From positions 44,733,501 to 44,797,500 of the forward strand of contig CP142458.1 in assembly GCA_038049695.1 (NCBI GenBank): a DNA stretch of 64,000 bases. The letters run 5' to 3'. The position numbers were made by a program, and so were the translations under genes. Numbering within the stretch: the first letter of the stretch is position 1; each line of letters begins with the position of its first letter. The stretch comes from Cinnamomum chago (Eukaryota; Streptophyta; Magnoliopsida; Laurales; Lauraceae). Below are positions 43,811 to 55,270 of the stretch, in pieces. The notes below the pieces were generated by a model. The model did no database searches. It saw only the letters and a list, made by a program, of their open reading frames with translations, and had not been told where the DNA came from.

Positions 43811-45470
43811 AAATCTTCTACTGTTTAAAAAAATAATTGTTGGAATATTTATGATACTAAATAGTAAATACTAATGGCTTATTAATAGTGTATAGATGAT
43901 AGATCTACTCATACACATGATTTTGGATTTTTTTTAATTCTTTTATTTTCGGATTTTTAATGTTTGAATTAAAATATATCATTTTTTGGGGATTTCATCA
44001 TAAATATGTTCTTTTAATGATTCATGATCATTGTATGGTGTGTAAATGATTGATCTACATACTTTTATGCTAGATCTATATATTTAGGATTTTAAAAATG
44101 ATTTTATTAAATCTTTATTTTTTGTAAAAATAATTGTTGTTAAGAGTATTTATGATACCAAAGGCTTATTAACAGTGTGTAGATGATAGATCTACAACTA
44201 CTCATACTCTCACAGTCATACGCATGAGTTTCGATTTTTTTAATTATTTTATTTTCGAATTTTCTAATATTTCAATTATAATATATCATTTTTTGGGGAT
44301 TTCATCATAAATATGTTCTTTTAATGATTCATGATCATTGTATGGTGTGTAAATGATTGATCGACATACTTTTATGCTAGATCTATATATTTAGGATTTT
44401 GAAAATGATTTCCCTTCATTATGGGGGATATTCCTATGCATCATTCCATCACCATATGGTGAGGGACAAACTTAATGGGGCCCACCTAGGGACCCACTAA
44501 TCATGGGACTTGTGGGGGATGGTTAGAGACACCTTGGATGAGACCATATATCAAATTTGGGGTCAATCCCATGCCTCTAATCCATTCATCCATGGCCCAC
44601 AAATTTAATGACTTTATATTAAAGGAAAAAAAATTGACCCTCGATCCAACGGTCCAATCCATTTGGATAGGCAAAAATTCAATGGGTCTAGCGTACTTAA
44701 CGGGGTTCCATGTGTGTGGATGGTTCGGATGTGTTATAAAGTAAACCCTACTATGTTGTCCCTCACCATAACATAGTGAGGGATGGATGCACATGAATAT
44801 TTCTCATTATTAAATAAAATAATTGTTGTTACTTGTTAGAGTATTTATAATACCAAAGGCTTAGTAATAGTGTGTAGATGATAGATCTACATCTACTCAT
44901 ACTCTCATAGTTATACACATGATTTTGGATTTTTTTTTTAATTATTTTATTTTTGGATTTTCTAATATTTGAATTATAATATATCATTTTTTGGGGATTT
45001 CATCGTAAATATGTTCGTTTAATGATTCATGATCATTGTGTGGTGTGTAAATGATTGATTTATATACTTTTATGCTAGATCTATATATTTAGGATCATGA
45101 AAATGATTTTATTAAATCTTTATTTTTTTGTAAAAATATTTCTTGTTATTTGTTGGAGTATTTATGATACTTAAACTAACAAAGGCTTATTCATAGTGTG
45201 TAGATGATAGATCTACTCATAGTCATACACATGATTTTTTTTTATTTTTTTTTTTATTCTTTTATTTTCGGATTTTTTAATATTTGAATTAGAATATATC
45301 ATTTTTTGGAGATTTCATCATAAATATGTTCTTTTAATGATTCATGATCATTGTATTGTGTGTAAATGATTGATCTACATACTTTTAACCTAGATCTATA
45401 TATTTAGGGTTTTCAAAATGATTTTTTTAAATCTTCTACTTTTTCTAATAATAATTGTTGTTATGTTAGA
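43811..45470. repeat. Tandem array inside hAT-2, about 310-bp period, four units plus
   Basis: The marker GGGGATTTCATCATAAATAT recurs at about 43988, 44296, 44993 and 45308. Spacing is about 308, 309 (after removing the MITE and its duplication) and 315 bp. Units also share AGATGATAGATCTAC, TTCATGATCATTGTATGGTG and ATGCTAGATCTATATATTTA. A partial fifth unit ends near 45470, just before the BED-encoding exon. All units are very AT-rich. Confidence 0.88.
44423..44803. mobile_element. 381-bp MITE in the hAT-2 tandem array
   Basis: Ends are GGGGGATATTCCTATGCATC and, inverted, GAAATATTCATGTGCATCC, with similarity continuing through GGTGAGGGACAA for about 50 bp inward. TCATTAT flanks both sides (44416-44422 and 44804-44810), extendable to 8 bp with one mismatch, as for a hAT-type MITE. 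The neighbouring tandem units show where the array was interrupted. Confidence 0.75.
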
Positions 45471-45628
45471 GTATTACATGAATTTCTTATTGTGCGTGAG
45501 ATAGATCTGGCATGGAGCCACGGTGAAGCAGCCGGAAGCAAAATAAAGTAAAATGTAATTATTGTGGACGGGGTGCTCAATGGGGGGATTACCCGATTGA
45601 AACAACATTTGGCATATGTAACAAGAAC

Positions 45629-45742
45629 AAGTGGCGAAGTGTCATACAGTGCCACCAAATGCAAGTGGCGAAGTGTCATGCGAAGTGTCATACAGTGCCA
45701 CCAAATGCAAGTGGCGAAGTGTCATACAGTGCCACCAAATGC
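45629..45742 (+). repeat. Tandem duplication inside the BED exon of hAT-2
   Basis: A 34-bp unit (GTGGCGAAGTGTCATACAGT...CCAAATGC) occurs at 45629-45662 and 45709-45742, with a rearranged partial copy between them (45663-45708). It follows directly on the BED motif and repeats the WRSVIQCHQM-like coding segment. Confidence 0.85.
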
Positions 45743-48375
45743 AAGAGCTGAAATGCAGGAGCTCTTTAATTCATCTTCAAAAAAAAAAAAAAAAAAAGTT
45801 GTATAAGAAAGAAGAAGAACTAAGGAACTTGATGCATGCAGAGAAGAAGTATTTGGTTCTAAAGAGGAGGAATTAGTTTCCTCCGATGATGACGGTGAGG
45901 ACCCGGAAATGAGGAGGGCTAGGAGAGAAAGTGTTAGGCCACTTCCGGAGGAGGAAGAGAGGAGAAGAATGCAATATGAAGCAGCAGCTAGAAGTCACCA
46001 ATATGAGCAGGGTGGGTCACCAGGACCGAGGGGAACGGGTTTGCGTTAGGCATTTAGTCAAAAACAACCCCGTCAAGATCCAGACATTGAGGAGGCTGAA
46101 AGACCTCCTACACATGCACCTCGTAGGCTGGATGTGGTGGGGCCAACTGACCCATTTGCTTATAGAAAACCAACATCAAAGTAGCCCGGCATCATGAAAG
46201 CACTAAAGGGCAAGTTTGGTAAAGCAAGAGAACATCTAGTGAGAGCTACTGGGAAGTTTTTTTTTGGATGGAGGCATTCCACTCAACAAGGCATCTTCTC
46301 CTTATTTCACCACCATGTTAGATGCAGCAGCAGTACATGGTACGAGTATAAAGAGTAAGGACACCCACCCCTTATGAGATTAGGCATGTGTGTGTTGAGA
46401 AAGAGTGTGAGGAGTTGCAGGCTTGGGTGCAAACTTTCAAATGGGCATGGAGGGAAAGAGGTTGCACACTAATGTGCGATGGGTGGACGGTCATCACACA
46501 TCTCTTGAATTTTCTAGTCTACTCGTGTATGGGCACAATGTTTATCAAATCAGTTGATGCAACTGATTACATCCAAGATGCAAAATATATTAATAGATTA
46601 TTGAATGAGGTGATTGAAGAAATTGTGCAGATTGTGTAGTCAGGTTGTTACCGACAATGCTGCAAACATGAAGGCTTCAAGAATGATGCTTGTGAAACAA
46701 AGGCCAGGGATTTTCTGGTCTCCATGTGCAACACATTGCCTGGATTTAATGCTCGAAGATATTGCAAAAGGAAAAGTCATGCTGCAAGTGATTGATAAGA
46801 TAAAGAAGATCACCAATTTTTTTATCAGTCGTATAGACTCATTTCCATGATAAAAACGTATACAAACAACCATGAACTACTGCGGCCTGGCATCACTAGA
46901 TTTGCCACCCACTTCATTGCCATCGAAAGTGTTTACAAGTATAAAGAAGGACTTCTCCAATTGATAAAATCACAGGAGTTCATGAATTCAAAATGGGGAA
47001 TGAGGCCAAGTCCCATTACAAAAGAAGTATGTAAAGTAATTGAGTGCAACAAATTTTGGTCTCATGTGAAGGGTGTTTTGAATGTTTTTGATCCCCTAAT
47101 AAAGGTTCTTCGATTAGTTGATGGCAATGATAAGCCAACAATGGGCTTCTTACATGAGGCCATGGAGAGATCAAAGTCGGCTATTCAAGCAGATTGTAAA
47201 TATTACGAAAAGCTTTGGAAGATCATCGACGATTGATGGGGGCGACAATTGAAACATGATTTACAAACTGCTGCTAAGTGAAGGCTATTTTCTTTAATAC
47301 TTGAATTGTTGTATTCAATTCTCCTCACTATATTAATTTATCATTGACTACAATTCATTGGTTTTTCAGGATACTTCTTTAATCCACAATTTATGGATGG
47401 ACACATATCTGATGAAATCTGTTTGAGACTAAAAAATGTAATTGAAAGACTGACAGGGAGTACAGATGAATCAATTTGGGCTACTAATCATGTAGGCTAA
47501 TTGAGGGAAAAAGTATATAACATTGTAATTTCTCCAATTTATTTTTCTACGTTAATGTCTTCATATTGACATATACAATGTACATGCTGGGAGCTTTGGA
47601 ACGACGATTGCGCGGAGAGCTATCACACAGACCAATCTTGGTATTGATTGTACTGTAATCTCTATATTATTCAAGGACTTATTATTATTTTATTGACTCT
47701 AATATCATTTCTGTTTCTATTTTCAGCTGAATGGTGGTAAAATTATGGAGAGTGCGCTCTTGCACTAAGGACAATTGCTATTAAAGTCCTTAGTCAAACT
47801 ACATCGTCTTCGAATTGTGAAAGAAACTGGAGCACCTTTTCATTTATCACACAAGACTAAGAAACAGATTAACAATGCAAAAGCTAAATAAATTGGTATA
47901 CATCCACTACAACCTCAAGCTCCGGAGTCGAAATAAAGAGAGAAGACAGTTTGAGGATCAACGGGATTATTTTTGTCCAATTAATTTGGACTATATCTTT
48001 TCAGAAGAGTATACTGTGTTAAGTGAATGGCCGGAGGAGCAAGAAGAACCGGTGTTACACCAACACCCAGCGTTTGAGGAGTTAATTGAGGACTTGATTG
48101 GGGATAGGTCATAGGGCTGAGACAATGAGGGCCTTGGAAAAAGTAGAAGAAATAAACTTGACAGTGCAACAGGGGCGCACACCTATACAAGTGAGCCAAG
48201 CGGAAAGGAAGTGGATGAGGAGAGTGAGTCGAGTATTTCTACTTCTTCATCATCAGCAGGAATTCCACTTGACTCTCCCGGGGATGGTGGTCATTGTGGA
48301 GATGATGATCCTACACTTATGAGACAGTTGAGCATTTTCCTTGTGCTACTGATTTAGATCCTCGCCGTGGCTATG

Positions 48376-48764
48376 TGATGCAATACGGAAGGCCCTGGGC
48401 CCACACGATGGACCTAGCCATCCAACCCAATCCATTGGGTTCAACCCACATGCCCAATTGGCTGAGAAGCTACTGTGGATACTAATTTTATCTTAAGTCT
48501 TAATTAGGAGTTGTTCCTTGTTTTATTGTTTTATTAGGATTAGTAACTTTCTAATTTAGAGTTCTTATTACATTATATATAGAGGAGCCTCTCATTGTAA
48601 TAGACATGCTTATATCAATTAACCAAGAATTTCTCTGAGATTATCGTGAGTTATGGGTTGTTCCCTAATTTTGTTTATGCCCTAGTCGCTGGAATCCATC
48701 TTTGGATTCGATCAATCCTTCGGGAGATTGATCTATTATTCGATCGTGGATCTTGGCTACGTCA
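48376..48764. mobile_element. 389-bp solo LTR in hAT-2
   Basis: It starts TGATGCAATACGG and ends GGCTACGTCA, with the target duplication CTATG on both sides (48371-48375 and 48765-48769). It contains TATATATAGAGGAGCC (a promoter-like box, near 48574) and the GGAATCCATCTTTGGATTCG block shared with 23601-23620. No internal coding region: a fossil solo LTR. Confidence 0.85.
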
Positions 48765-49794
48765 CTATGTCAGACATGTTGGACAAACCGAGGCAAGGAG
48801 TTGTAGTGGCGCCGCTGGGCAAGGAGTGGGGGAAGGTACTCATGGTCATCATGGGAGTTACGTTGGCCAACAAGCTGCCATGTATGGACAGCATGGAGGT
48901 TATTCATATGACCCTAATTGGGTACCCCCTTCACCGACACCGTTACTTTTTATCGAACAGATATTAATTGAGCAAAGGAGGCTTGTCCCACCACCATATC
49001 CTGAACGACCTTTTTTATGCCCTTCATACCTATTTCAAGCCATTTGAGTACAACCAGCCATCGCAATCTATAAGGGATCAAGATAGTTCATCATCTTATC
49101 AAGAGCAACCTGAATATGGTCATGGGTATGGTAGTGCAGCACAACAGTATGGAGCGTATCTTTTTAACCATTACCAAAGAAATGATGATGATGATGATGA
49201 TGATGATATCGAGCCTAGGCGACACTCCACTTGGAATTAGGCTGTCATACTCATCAATCTCTCTCTACTCTCTAGTCCCCCCTAATTTCAGGTAAACCAT
49301 GAACCTTTTGATGCCCAAGTGCTTTATGATTTATCTATCTCACTATCATGTTTCAAATTTTAATATGTTATCTTCATCGTCTTGAATTTCACAACTTCTT
49401 TGATGATTAAGATAGTATTAATTGATAATTGATATGTTATCTTTATTTTCTTATATTTTACACTCATAAATTGATCATGAGCCAAAATAATTGTTGCATT
49501 ATATGAAATACCGGAGAAGACAGTGAACTGCAACACGGACAGGAATCAAAACTTAAGGTGACCAATATTTTGACTTATTGTTGTTATGGAAAAAAAAAAA
49601 AAAAACATTGTTTTCCAGCATTTTCTAATATTCTGGATATTTTCGATTTTTTTGCGAATTTTATTGGATTAAAAAAAAATCACACGGTGACGACAGCGAC
49701 GGACCGATAACCGCGACCGATACCAATATCATATCGGTTTTTCGGCCCAGCCGATACCGCGACCGAAACTACGATTTTGAACCATGGTTATTGT

Positions 49795-50093
49795 AATGCC
49801 TAGGGTTTCTAATTTTCAATATTGGATCTTGCTTTCATGTGTTCCTTTGCTTAAAACTAAGGTTTCTGATTCATGTGATTCTGATAAGAGTTAATTGGAA
49901 TTAGAATTTCTATATGTTGAATGTGCATGTGTGTGATGGAGTGGGGAATGCACTTGCTCATGGTGAAGAAACCCTAGATACAAGTTTTAGTTTTATGCGA
50001 GGAAAGCGGCTTTGGAGTGTTGGCCGTGGAACCCATGGGGACCCACCATGTTGGATGATCCTATTTAGATGAATTCCTAGGGTCCTTTGACCC
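49795..50093. other. Intron sequence between hAT-2 and a MITE
   Basis: No gene or element recognised. It includes GTTGGCCGTGGAACCCATGG near 50019. Confidence 0.4.
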
Positions 50094-50096
50094 TAA

Positions 50097-50388
50097 GGGC
50101 CTATTGCTTGGAAGAATTGTGAGAATTCATGTCTAGGAGAATTACAAGAATAACAAATGCTGCCCCTCAAAATATAACTCCAAATGCTCAACCCACCTCT
50201 AGCAATTGGAATGCTGGAATTCAAGGACTTCACAAAGCTAAAAAGTGCATTTTCATGTGGTTTGGAATTCTGAATTCTTACAACAAACAGAGCATTTTGG
50301 AATGCCCAAGGGGCAAGATGTCACATCATGTCATTAATCCCCAACAAGCCCAATTCCTTGTCAGAAATGACTCTAACCAAATAGGCCC
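50097..50388. mobile_element. Tourist-like (PIF/Harbinger) MITE, 292 bp
   Basis: Left end GGGCCTATTGCTTGG and right end, inverted, GGGCCTATTTGGTTAG match the classic Tourist terminus. TAA flanks both sides (50094-50096 and 50389-50391), the PIF/Harbinger three-base target duplication. A 90-residue open frame crossing it is incidental. Confidence 0.85.
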
Positions 50389-50479
50389 TAAGGTATCATG
50401 AGCAGTTGGAATTCTAATTCCTAGACATATAGCACCATTTGGGCTACATTAATTTGGGGACTTTGACATTAAATTAGAG

Positions 50480-50525
50480 GCCGACCCCGACATAGTTGGG
50501 ACAAGGCATTGATGGTGATGATGAC
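50480..50525 (+). mobile_element. 46-bp RTE LINE insertion with 15-bp target duplication
   Basis: The insert reads GCCGACCCCGACATAGTTGG, then GACAAGGCATTGATGG and a TGATGATGAC tail, the RTE 3' end seen at 5531 and 60600. GACATTAAATTAGAG flanks it on both sides (50465-50479 and 50526-50540), a perfect target duplication. It is an extremely 5'-truncated retrotransposition event. Confidence 0.92.
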
Positions 50526-50540
50526 GACATTAAATTAGAG

Positions 50541-51755
50541 CTTTTGGATCTTACCCAATTGAAATAATGAATATAGACCAGTAATGGGCGGTGTTTGTAT
50601 GGCTTGACATCCACCTATGGACCACCATGAAGCATGCCTAGGAATATGGTAACCTATGAGTACCACATCGTGGACTCTCTAAACATCAACTACCTTCAGA
50701 AGCGCCAATTAATTGGTCTAAACCTAATTGGACGTCCTTGAGATCGTTCAAATTGGGTTTAGGGGAAACATGCGGTGTTAGGGATTCCATGGTATCATGA
50801 GGTTGAGTTAGTGTAGAACTTGCATGTGGAAGGCGGTCCTAGACATAAGTTTGGCATGATCTGCAAAATGGTGTTAATGCTTATCGTAGTTTATCTAACT
50901 AATCTCATGCCTCAATGTACTCCTTACATGTATCCTGTTATGATGGCATATTTCGCTAGGTCATGTGAATTGTGTAGCTCAAGTATGTTATATTTTGAAA
51001 CAAAGAATTTTGATAACTTCGGAGGAATTGACATGCATACGTATAATTCCTTGTAGATTACTATTGGCTGGTACTTATATGTACTTTTTTGCTGAAAGTC
51101 AAGGTGACAACACTAGGCTGTTTAAACCTAGCATAGTGAAACACTACTATGAAAGGGCCGTATTTTCAGAAACGATGTGCAAATTAGTTAATTCCTTTGG
51201 AACGGACCAACGGTCGCTTTGGTACCAAAACTTTGTATAAGTTCTGATGGCCTTAACTCTTGTATCTGGGTACTAAACTCTATTCTCGCCACGATTAAAT
51301 TGGGGCGCAATAATATCGTGGCAAAACTCTATTCCTCATCGATCTCCATGACTACTTAGGCAATTACTTTTTAGATTTGCATTTGATGAATTCTCCTTAA
51401 GTAACTCTATCCTTCATGAATTTCCTTTGTCCACAAATGTTTGAAAACTCCGTAATCTTACCTGTCTTCTATTCTGTTTCGAACTTGCATGGAATGTGAA
51501 ATTTTGGATTGCTTACTCGTTGAGGTTCTAATAAAACCTCACATAATAGAATTGGCACTTGTAGGTGAAAAAATAGATATTGAATCTCAGGACGTTATTG
51601 TGAGTATAAGAAAAGAGTGCAGATGACATAGTCTAGAGACACTAGGGAACGCTCCATAATGATTATCTAATTTAATTCGTTCATAATTGTTGCCAGACAA
51701 TTGACATTGATTAAAGAAATAGAATTATTAAACTTGTGTTCCGTTATTATGTCTT
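50541..51755. other. Intron sequence, nothing recognised
   Basis: About 1.2 kb without a recognisable coding domain, LTR end or inverted terminus. The two open frames of 78 and 91 codons have no motif and look incidental. Confidence 0.4.
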
Positions 51756-51879
51756 TTGATAAGATTGATACTTGTAAAGTTTTCACTGCAAAAGTTTTGG
51801 ATTGGACCTAATTTCATATTTGCAGTAAAAAAATTAAATTCGCGGCTCGAAAGATGGACTTCATTGGAAATAAGCATTT

Positions 51880-52834
51880 CGGGTCGTGACCATGGGAGAA
51901 GCAAAGAAGAGGAAGAAAGTGACTTGGAGCTCTCCTCCGCCAAGTTTTTTAAACATTAATGTGGACGGAGCAACTCATGGTAAACCAGGGCCGGCTAGTA
52001 TTGGCTATGTTCTTAGAAATCACAAAGGAGAGGTGTTGTACATGTTTTCAAAAAATGTGGGGGTTAATAACTTGGAACGGATAGGATCACAAGTGGGACC
52101 ACCCAAGATAGGAATATAAAAAATATTCCTTTTATCTCCCTAATTAGTTGGTAGTAGGTTTCTAATTTTATCGAAAGGGTTGTAATTAGGATTAGGTTTT
52201 CTTAGCCCCTAAATGTGTTCTCCTATTTATATGCAATGTAGGAGATGGAAATCTAAGACTTGATTAATAGAAATATAATTGGTTTATTCCATTGAGGTGC
52301 ATCCTTGTGTCAATATCTCTGCGGAGATCTCACAGTGTATACAGACACATGCTTGGGCACTTCCATGGAAGCACTAACCCTAGGGCCTGGATTAGTTAAA
52401 GACTCCAATGATGAAGAAGTTTTGGCCATTTTAGAAGCTCTTCACATCAACTGTTACTCTTTCCGGTTTAGCTTCATTGTAGAAAGTGATTCTTTCAATG
52501 TCGTATCTTGGGCAAAAGCTTTCAAAGTCCCTTGAAAACTGCAGTTCTATTTTAACAAGATTAAACATCTATCATTGGAGTCTTGTGTTTTTCTTTTCTT
52601 TTTTTTTTCCCAGCATTTTATTAGGTCCGCTAATGGGATGACAGACACATTAGCTAAGCAAGGGGTTGATCGCGTATGCAATTTAAGTGCAGTCATTAGA
52701 ATGCTGGGCCTCAAGGGTGATGCCTGGTACATATCTCTTACACCAGCACTACTTGGTTGTTATCATTCGATGCACTTCCTTGTATTAACTTTTCATTTTA
52801 ATATATATGATCGTTACCTCCTTCCAAAAAAAAA
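51880..52834 (+). pseudogene. L1-type LINE RNase H remnant with poly(A) end
   Basis: The frame from 51886 encodes FLNINVDGATHGKPGPASIG, then VLRNHKGEVLYMFSKNVGV, the start of an RNase H (RVT_3) domain as found in plant L1 elements. The domain resumes at about 52400 with DSNDEEVLAILEALHINCYS and FIVESDSFNVVSWAKAF, and ends with HFIRSANGMTDTLAKQGVDR (52612-52670). The sequence closes with TACCTCCTTCC and a run of nine A (52826-52834), a typical L1 3' end. About 330 bp (roughly 52065-52400) interrupts the domain. It is 5'-truncated. A degraded host RNase-H-like gene is the alternative, but the poly(A) favours L1. Confidence 0.7.
52065..52400. mobile_element. Unidentified insertion in the L1 RNase H domain
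   Basis: Sequence foreign to RNase H separates the two halves of the domain. It contains CTCCTATTTATATGCAATG followed by a purine-rich run and TTAATAGAAATATA, the look of a small LTR promoter/terminator. Exact ends and target duplication were not resolved. Confidence 0.4.
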
Positions 52835-53700
52835 TCTCTGGATGGCCATTCCTAATGGGCTTGAAACCAAGGAGGTTTTGGCTTCCATAGGCATCCAAAT
52901 GGACACGTTAATTGCATCTTTTACAACCTCATTATGCAAAGCTCAACCAATCTGCACGCTGCCTGCCCTTTACCTCTCTGATTTAGGATTCAGTCGCCTC
53001 CAAATTTTGCATAAATCAGCAAGATCCTGAAACCAATGTAACCATTGTTTAAGCTGTCTGCTGTGAGATGGTTTATAGACATCTGTAGACACTGTAAGAA
53101 AGGAGACAACCCTTGCCAAGCTGTGTTTTTCTTCTGTAGTTTGGAATGTTTGGAATTAACATAATTAATGCATTTTCCAGAATGTTTGTAGGCCTTGGGA
53201 TCCAGTTCTGAGAGAGATTCTGCACCAGATCAGAACCAGAGCCATGTATCTGTGTCTTGAATCTCTTGATGCTTCCTCTCCTATCAATGCTCTTTGGGAC
53301 CACCCCCCTCCTCCTACCAACGTCACAAAGTTCCTGGGCTTGGCTAACCAAGAGTGGAATTCATTCATATCTGTCCAGGATGGTCTTTCAGTGGGGTTTT
53401 CTTCAAAATTGATTCTATCATGGAACCGTGGGCAAGATCAGTCATGGAAGAAGATATTTTTGTTGCTGCTTTCACCATCTCCTAAGGTGCTAAATTCATC
53501 TCCAAGATGATCCTCTCTATTCATTGTAAAATTCTCATATTCCCCTTGCCAATCCAAACCTTTCTCCATGGCATAAGAGGTTCTAAGCTAGAAAGGTAGC
53601 CGCACTCATCAACCAGGACCAAGCCTCTTTCAGGTGCATCAGTTCAGATGCTGGTTTCATCCATTCCAGAGCGGTTGCACAGATTAGGAACATTAACCCT
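52835..53700. other. Sequence between two L1 poly(A) ends, unassigned
   Basis: Open frames of 90-150 codons cross this stretch on both strands, but none shows a recognisable motif. It may be body sequence of the L1 whose poly(A) is at 53933. Confidence 0.35.
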
Positions 53701-53946
53701 CTCTGAGCTTCCTTCTCAGTTTTGCATGGCCCACGCAGTGAGCAGTGCTTTTTTCTTTTTGGGTTTTGCGTGTACTGGGCTGTGGGTTGGCTCGCCCTTG
53801 TACCGGGTTGTTCCCATTTTTGTTTCCTTCTTTCCTGGGCTTCTGTTTCTTTGCGCTGAGCGCACAATGCCAATAAACATGGTTCCGTGCTTCATAATGT
53901 TTTGTCTCTATAATATAACAAAATTACCTTCCAAAAAAAAAAAAAA
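53701..53946 (+). mobile_element. L1-like LINE 3' end with poly(A)
   Basis: A G/T-rich stretch (CTGTGGGTTGGCTCGCCCTT) followed by a T-rich end, AAATTACCTTCC and 14 A residues (53933-53946). The end CCTTCC plus poly(A) mirrors the L1 end at 52820-52834. The extent to the left is not known, and no target duplication was found. Confidence 0.5.
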
Positions 53947-53975
53947 CTATTATTGGTCTCAAGTTGCTAAACAAT

Positions 53976-54196
53976 ACACCCAAAATCCCTAGGCATTAGA
54001 GGTGCGACAGATTAACTACTTAAACACCACCGGGACTCGAAGCACGAGCCCGAACAAGACGCCACATGTGGCCTTTTTTTTTGTCATCTACGGATATGAA
54101 CCAGGAACATGTTGGCTTGGACACCATCTCAACTTGGTAACCAACACACCCAAAATGCCTATCCTTTAGAGGTGAGGCAAATTAACTAATTAAAAA
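53976..54196. repeat. Pair of 50-bp direct repeats
   Basis: CACCCAAAATCCCTAGGCAT...GATTAACTACTTAA (about 53978-54023) recurs as CACCCAAAATGCCTATCCTT...AATTAACTAATTAA (about 54148-54193), about 170 bp apart, with a GAACATGTTGGCTTGG stretch between. Confidence 0.6.
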
Positions 54197-55270
54197 TTTC
54201 TTCATTATTTGCAGAATATCTGTTAGTATATGTTGTCTTTTTCACTGCTTTTATCAGACTGCCACAATATTCAGGGCTTAAATTACTTCAACTTGCTCTC
54301 TCCCAAGAAGTGCCCTATTTTAATAATTCTCTCTCATTTCCCATTTCACTGTCTTTAAAATGAACTTATTGCCTTTAAACAAATCTATTCTCCTTTACTT
54401 TTCTTTCTTTGCATTGGGGTTCTTGCTTGATCATCAAGACTAATAAGTTTCATTGGATAATTTTACTAATATAGTCAAGTCAAGTCAAGTCAAGTTAAAC
54501 ATCCCATCAAAAGCACTTTTTACCAAAATTCCCTCCATCTTTTCCAAAAAAAGTCAAAAAACAACTACATTTACTCACTAAAAGACAAAAAAACTCCATT
54601 TCCCCAGACAAAAAGTCAAAAATATCCATCCCAAACAACTAAAAACAAAATACCATCATAACTCACTTATATTTTATTCATTCTTTTCATTTCACTTCAC
54701 TCCACTTTATTTTAAAAGTAAATTACCAAACGGTCCTTTAAGAGTCCTTTAAGAGACAAACTTCTAAAAATGAAGGGAAGTGAAGACATGGCATAGAAAA
54801 TGGACTCCTATCCACAAGTAATCTTCAGGAAATATTTAAAAAAAGAAATAAAACCATAAGGTAAAATTACACCCCAATAACATATTTTCAGGACTAAATA
54901 TCAAAAAGTCATGGATTTATCAAGCACATTAATAGATATGTAGGGAAGTTTGCACGAAAAGCCATCATGAAAAAAGAATACCTCATGGACACTATGAAGG
55001 AAAGAAGAGTGCAATGGCAGATATTAAAATACTCGTACATTTTTCACAATGCGACTACTAGCAAATACTAAAATACTCAATACATTTTTCACAATGCAAC
55101 TAATAGCAAAGTCCAGTAATTTTCCCCGTTATTTCTATCCTAGGATATTTTCATATTAAATTTCTAGTATCAGGAACTTTTCCAGCTGATTACATTTCCC
55201 ACAAATAACTACAGTATCCATGATTTTTATGGTTTCCAGTTGACAGATTAAATGATGGGAATTAAAAAAA
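54197..55270. other. Probable original intron sequence next to the upstream exon
   Basis: AT-rich, no coding motif. It contains a (TCAAG)n microsatellite at 54474-54495 and a doubled GCAAATACTAAAATACTC / ATATTAAAATACTCG segment (55018-55090) with TTTTTCACAATGC repeated. It ends at the donor of the exon at 55277. Confidence 0.45.

Larger units (their letters stand above)
45505..49240 (+). pseudogene. hAT-2 transposase (BED, DUF659 type), decayed and interrupted
   Basis: The BED zinc finger starts near 45508 (LAWSHGEAAGSK, then KVKCNYCGR and a GGITRLKQHLAYV stretch, the usual plant hAT pattern). The catalytic-core region follows at 46388-46850 (WRERGCTLMCDGWTV; VVTDNAANMKASRMM; PCATHCLDLMLEDIAKGK), then 46880-47236 (LLRPGITRFATHFIA; FWSHVKGVLNVFDPLIKVLR) and GYFFNPQFMDGH (47369). 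The dimerisation region is near 47870-48010 (LVYIHYNLKLRSRNKERRQF). A solo LTR interrupts the gene at 48376, and the acidic Gly/Tyr-rich tail ends EPRRHSTWN at 49240. Frame changes, stops and a local duplication in the BED exon make it a pseudogene. Confidence 0.85.
43270..49786 (+). mobile_element. hAT-2 DNA transposon (6,517 bp)
   Basis: Perfect 14-bp terminal inverted repeats CATGGTTCAAAATC are flanked by a perfect 8-bp target duplication GTTATTGT (43262-43269 and 49787-49794). A 30-bp perfect palindrome lies at 43291-43320, and the other end has CCGATA...TATCGG arms near 49705-49760. It carries a decayed BED/DUF659 transposase gene, a 310-bp tandem array, a MITE (44423-44803) and a solo LTR (48376-48764). 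Without its inserts it is about 5.7 kb. Confidence 0.93.

Noticed and set aside
45564-45876. Small repeat-containing protein with SVIQCHQM-like repeats
   Set aside because: It is the BED exon of hAT-2 with a tandem duplication, followed by an A-run and frame changes.
50129-50401. 90-codon open frame as a gene
   Set aside because: It spans the Tourist-like MITE and crosses both its ends, with no motif.
53073-53368. Minus-strand open frames near 53.1-53.4 kb as a SPOC-gene exon
   Set aside because: They show no SPOC or TFIIS pattern, and the SPOC domain is already continuous between 55277 and 17551.
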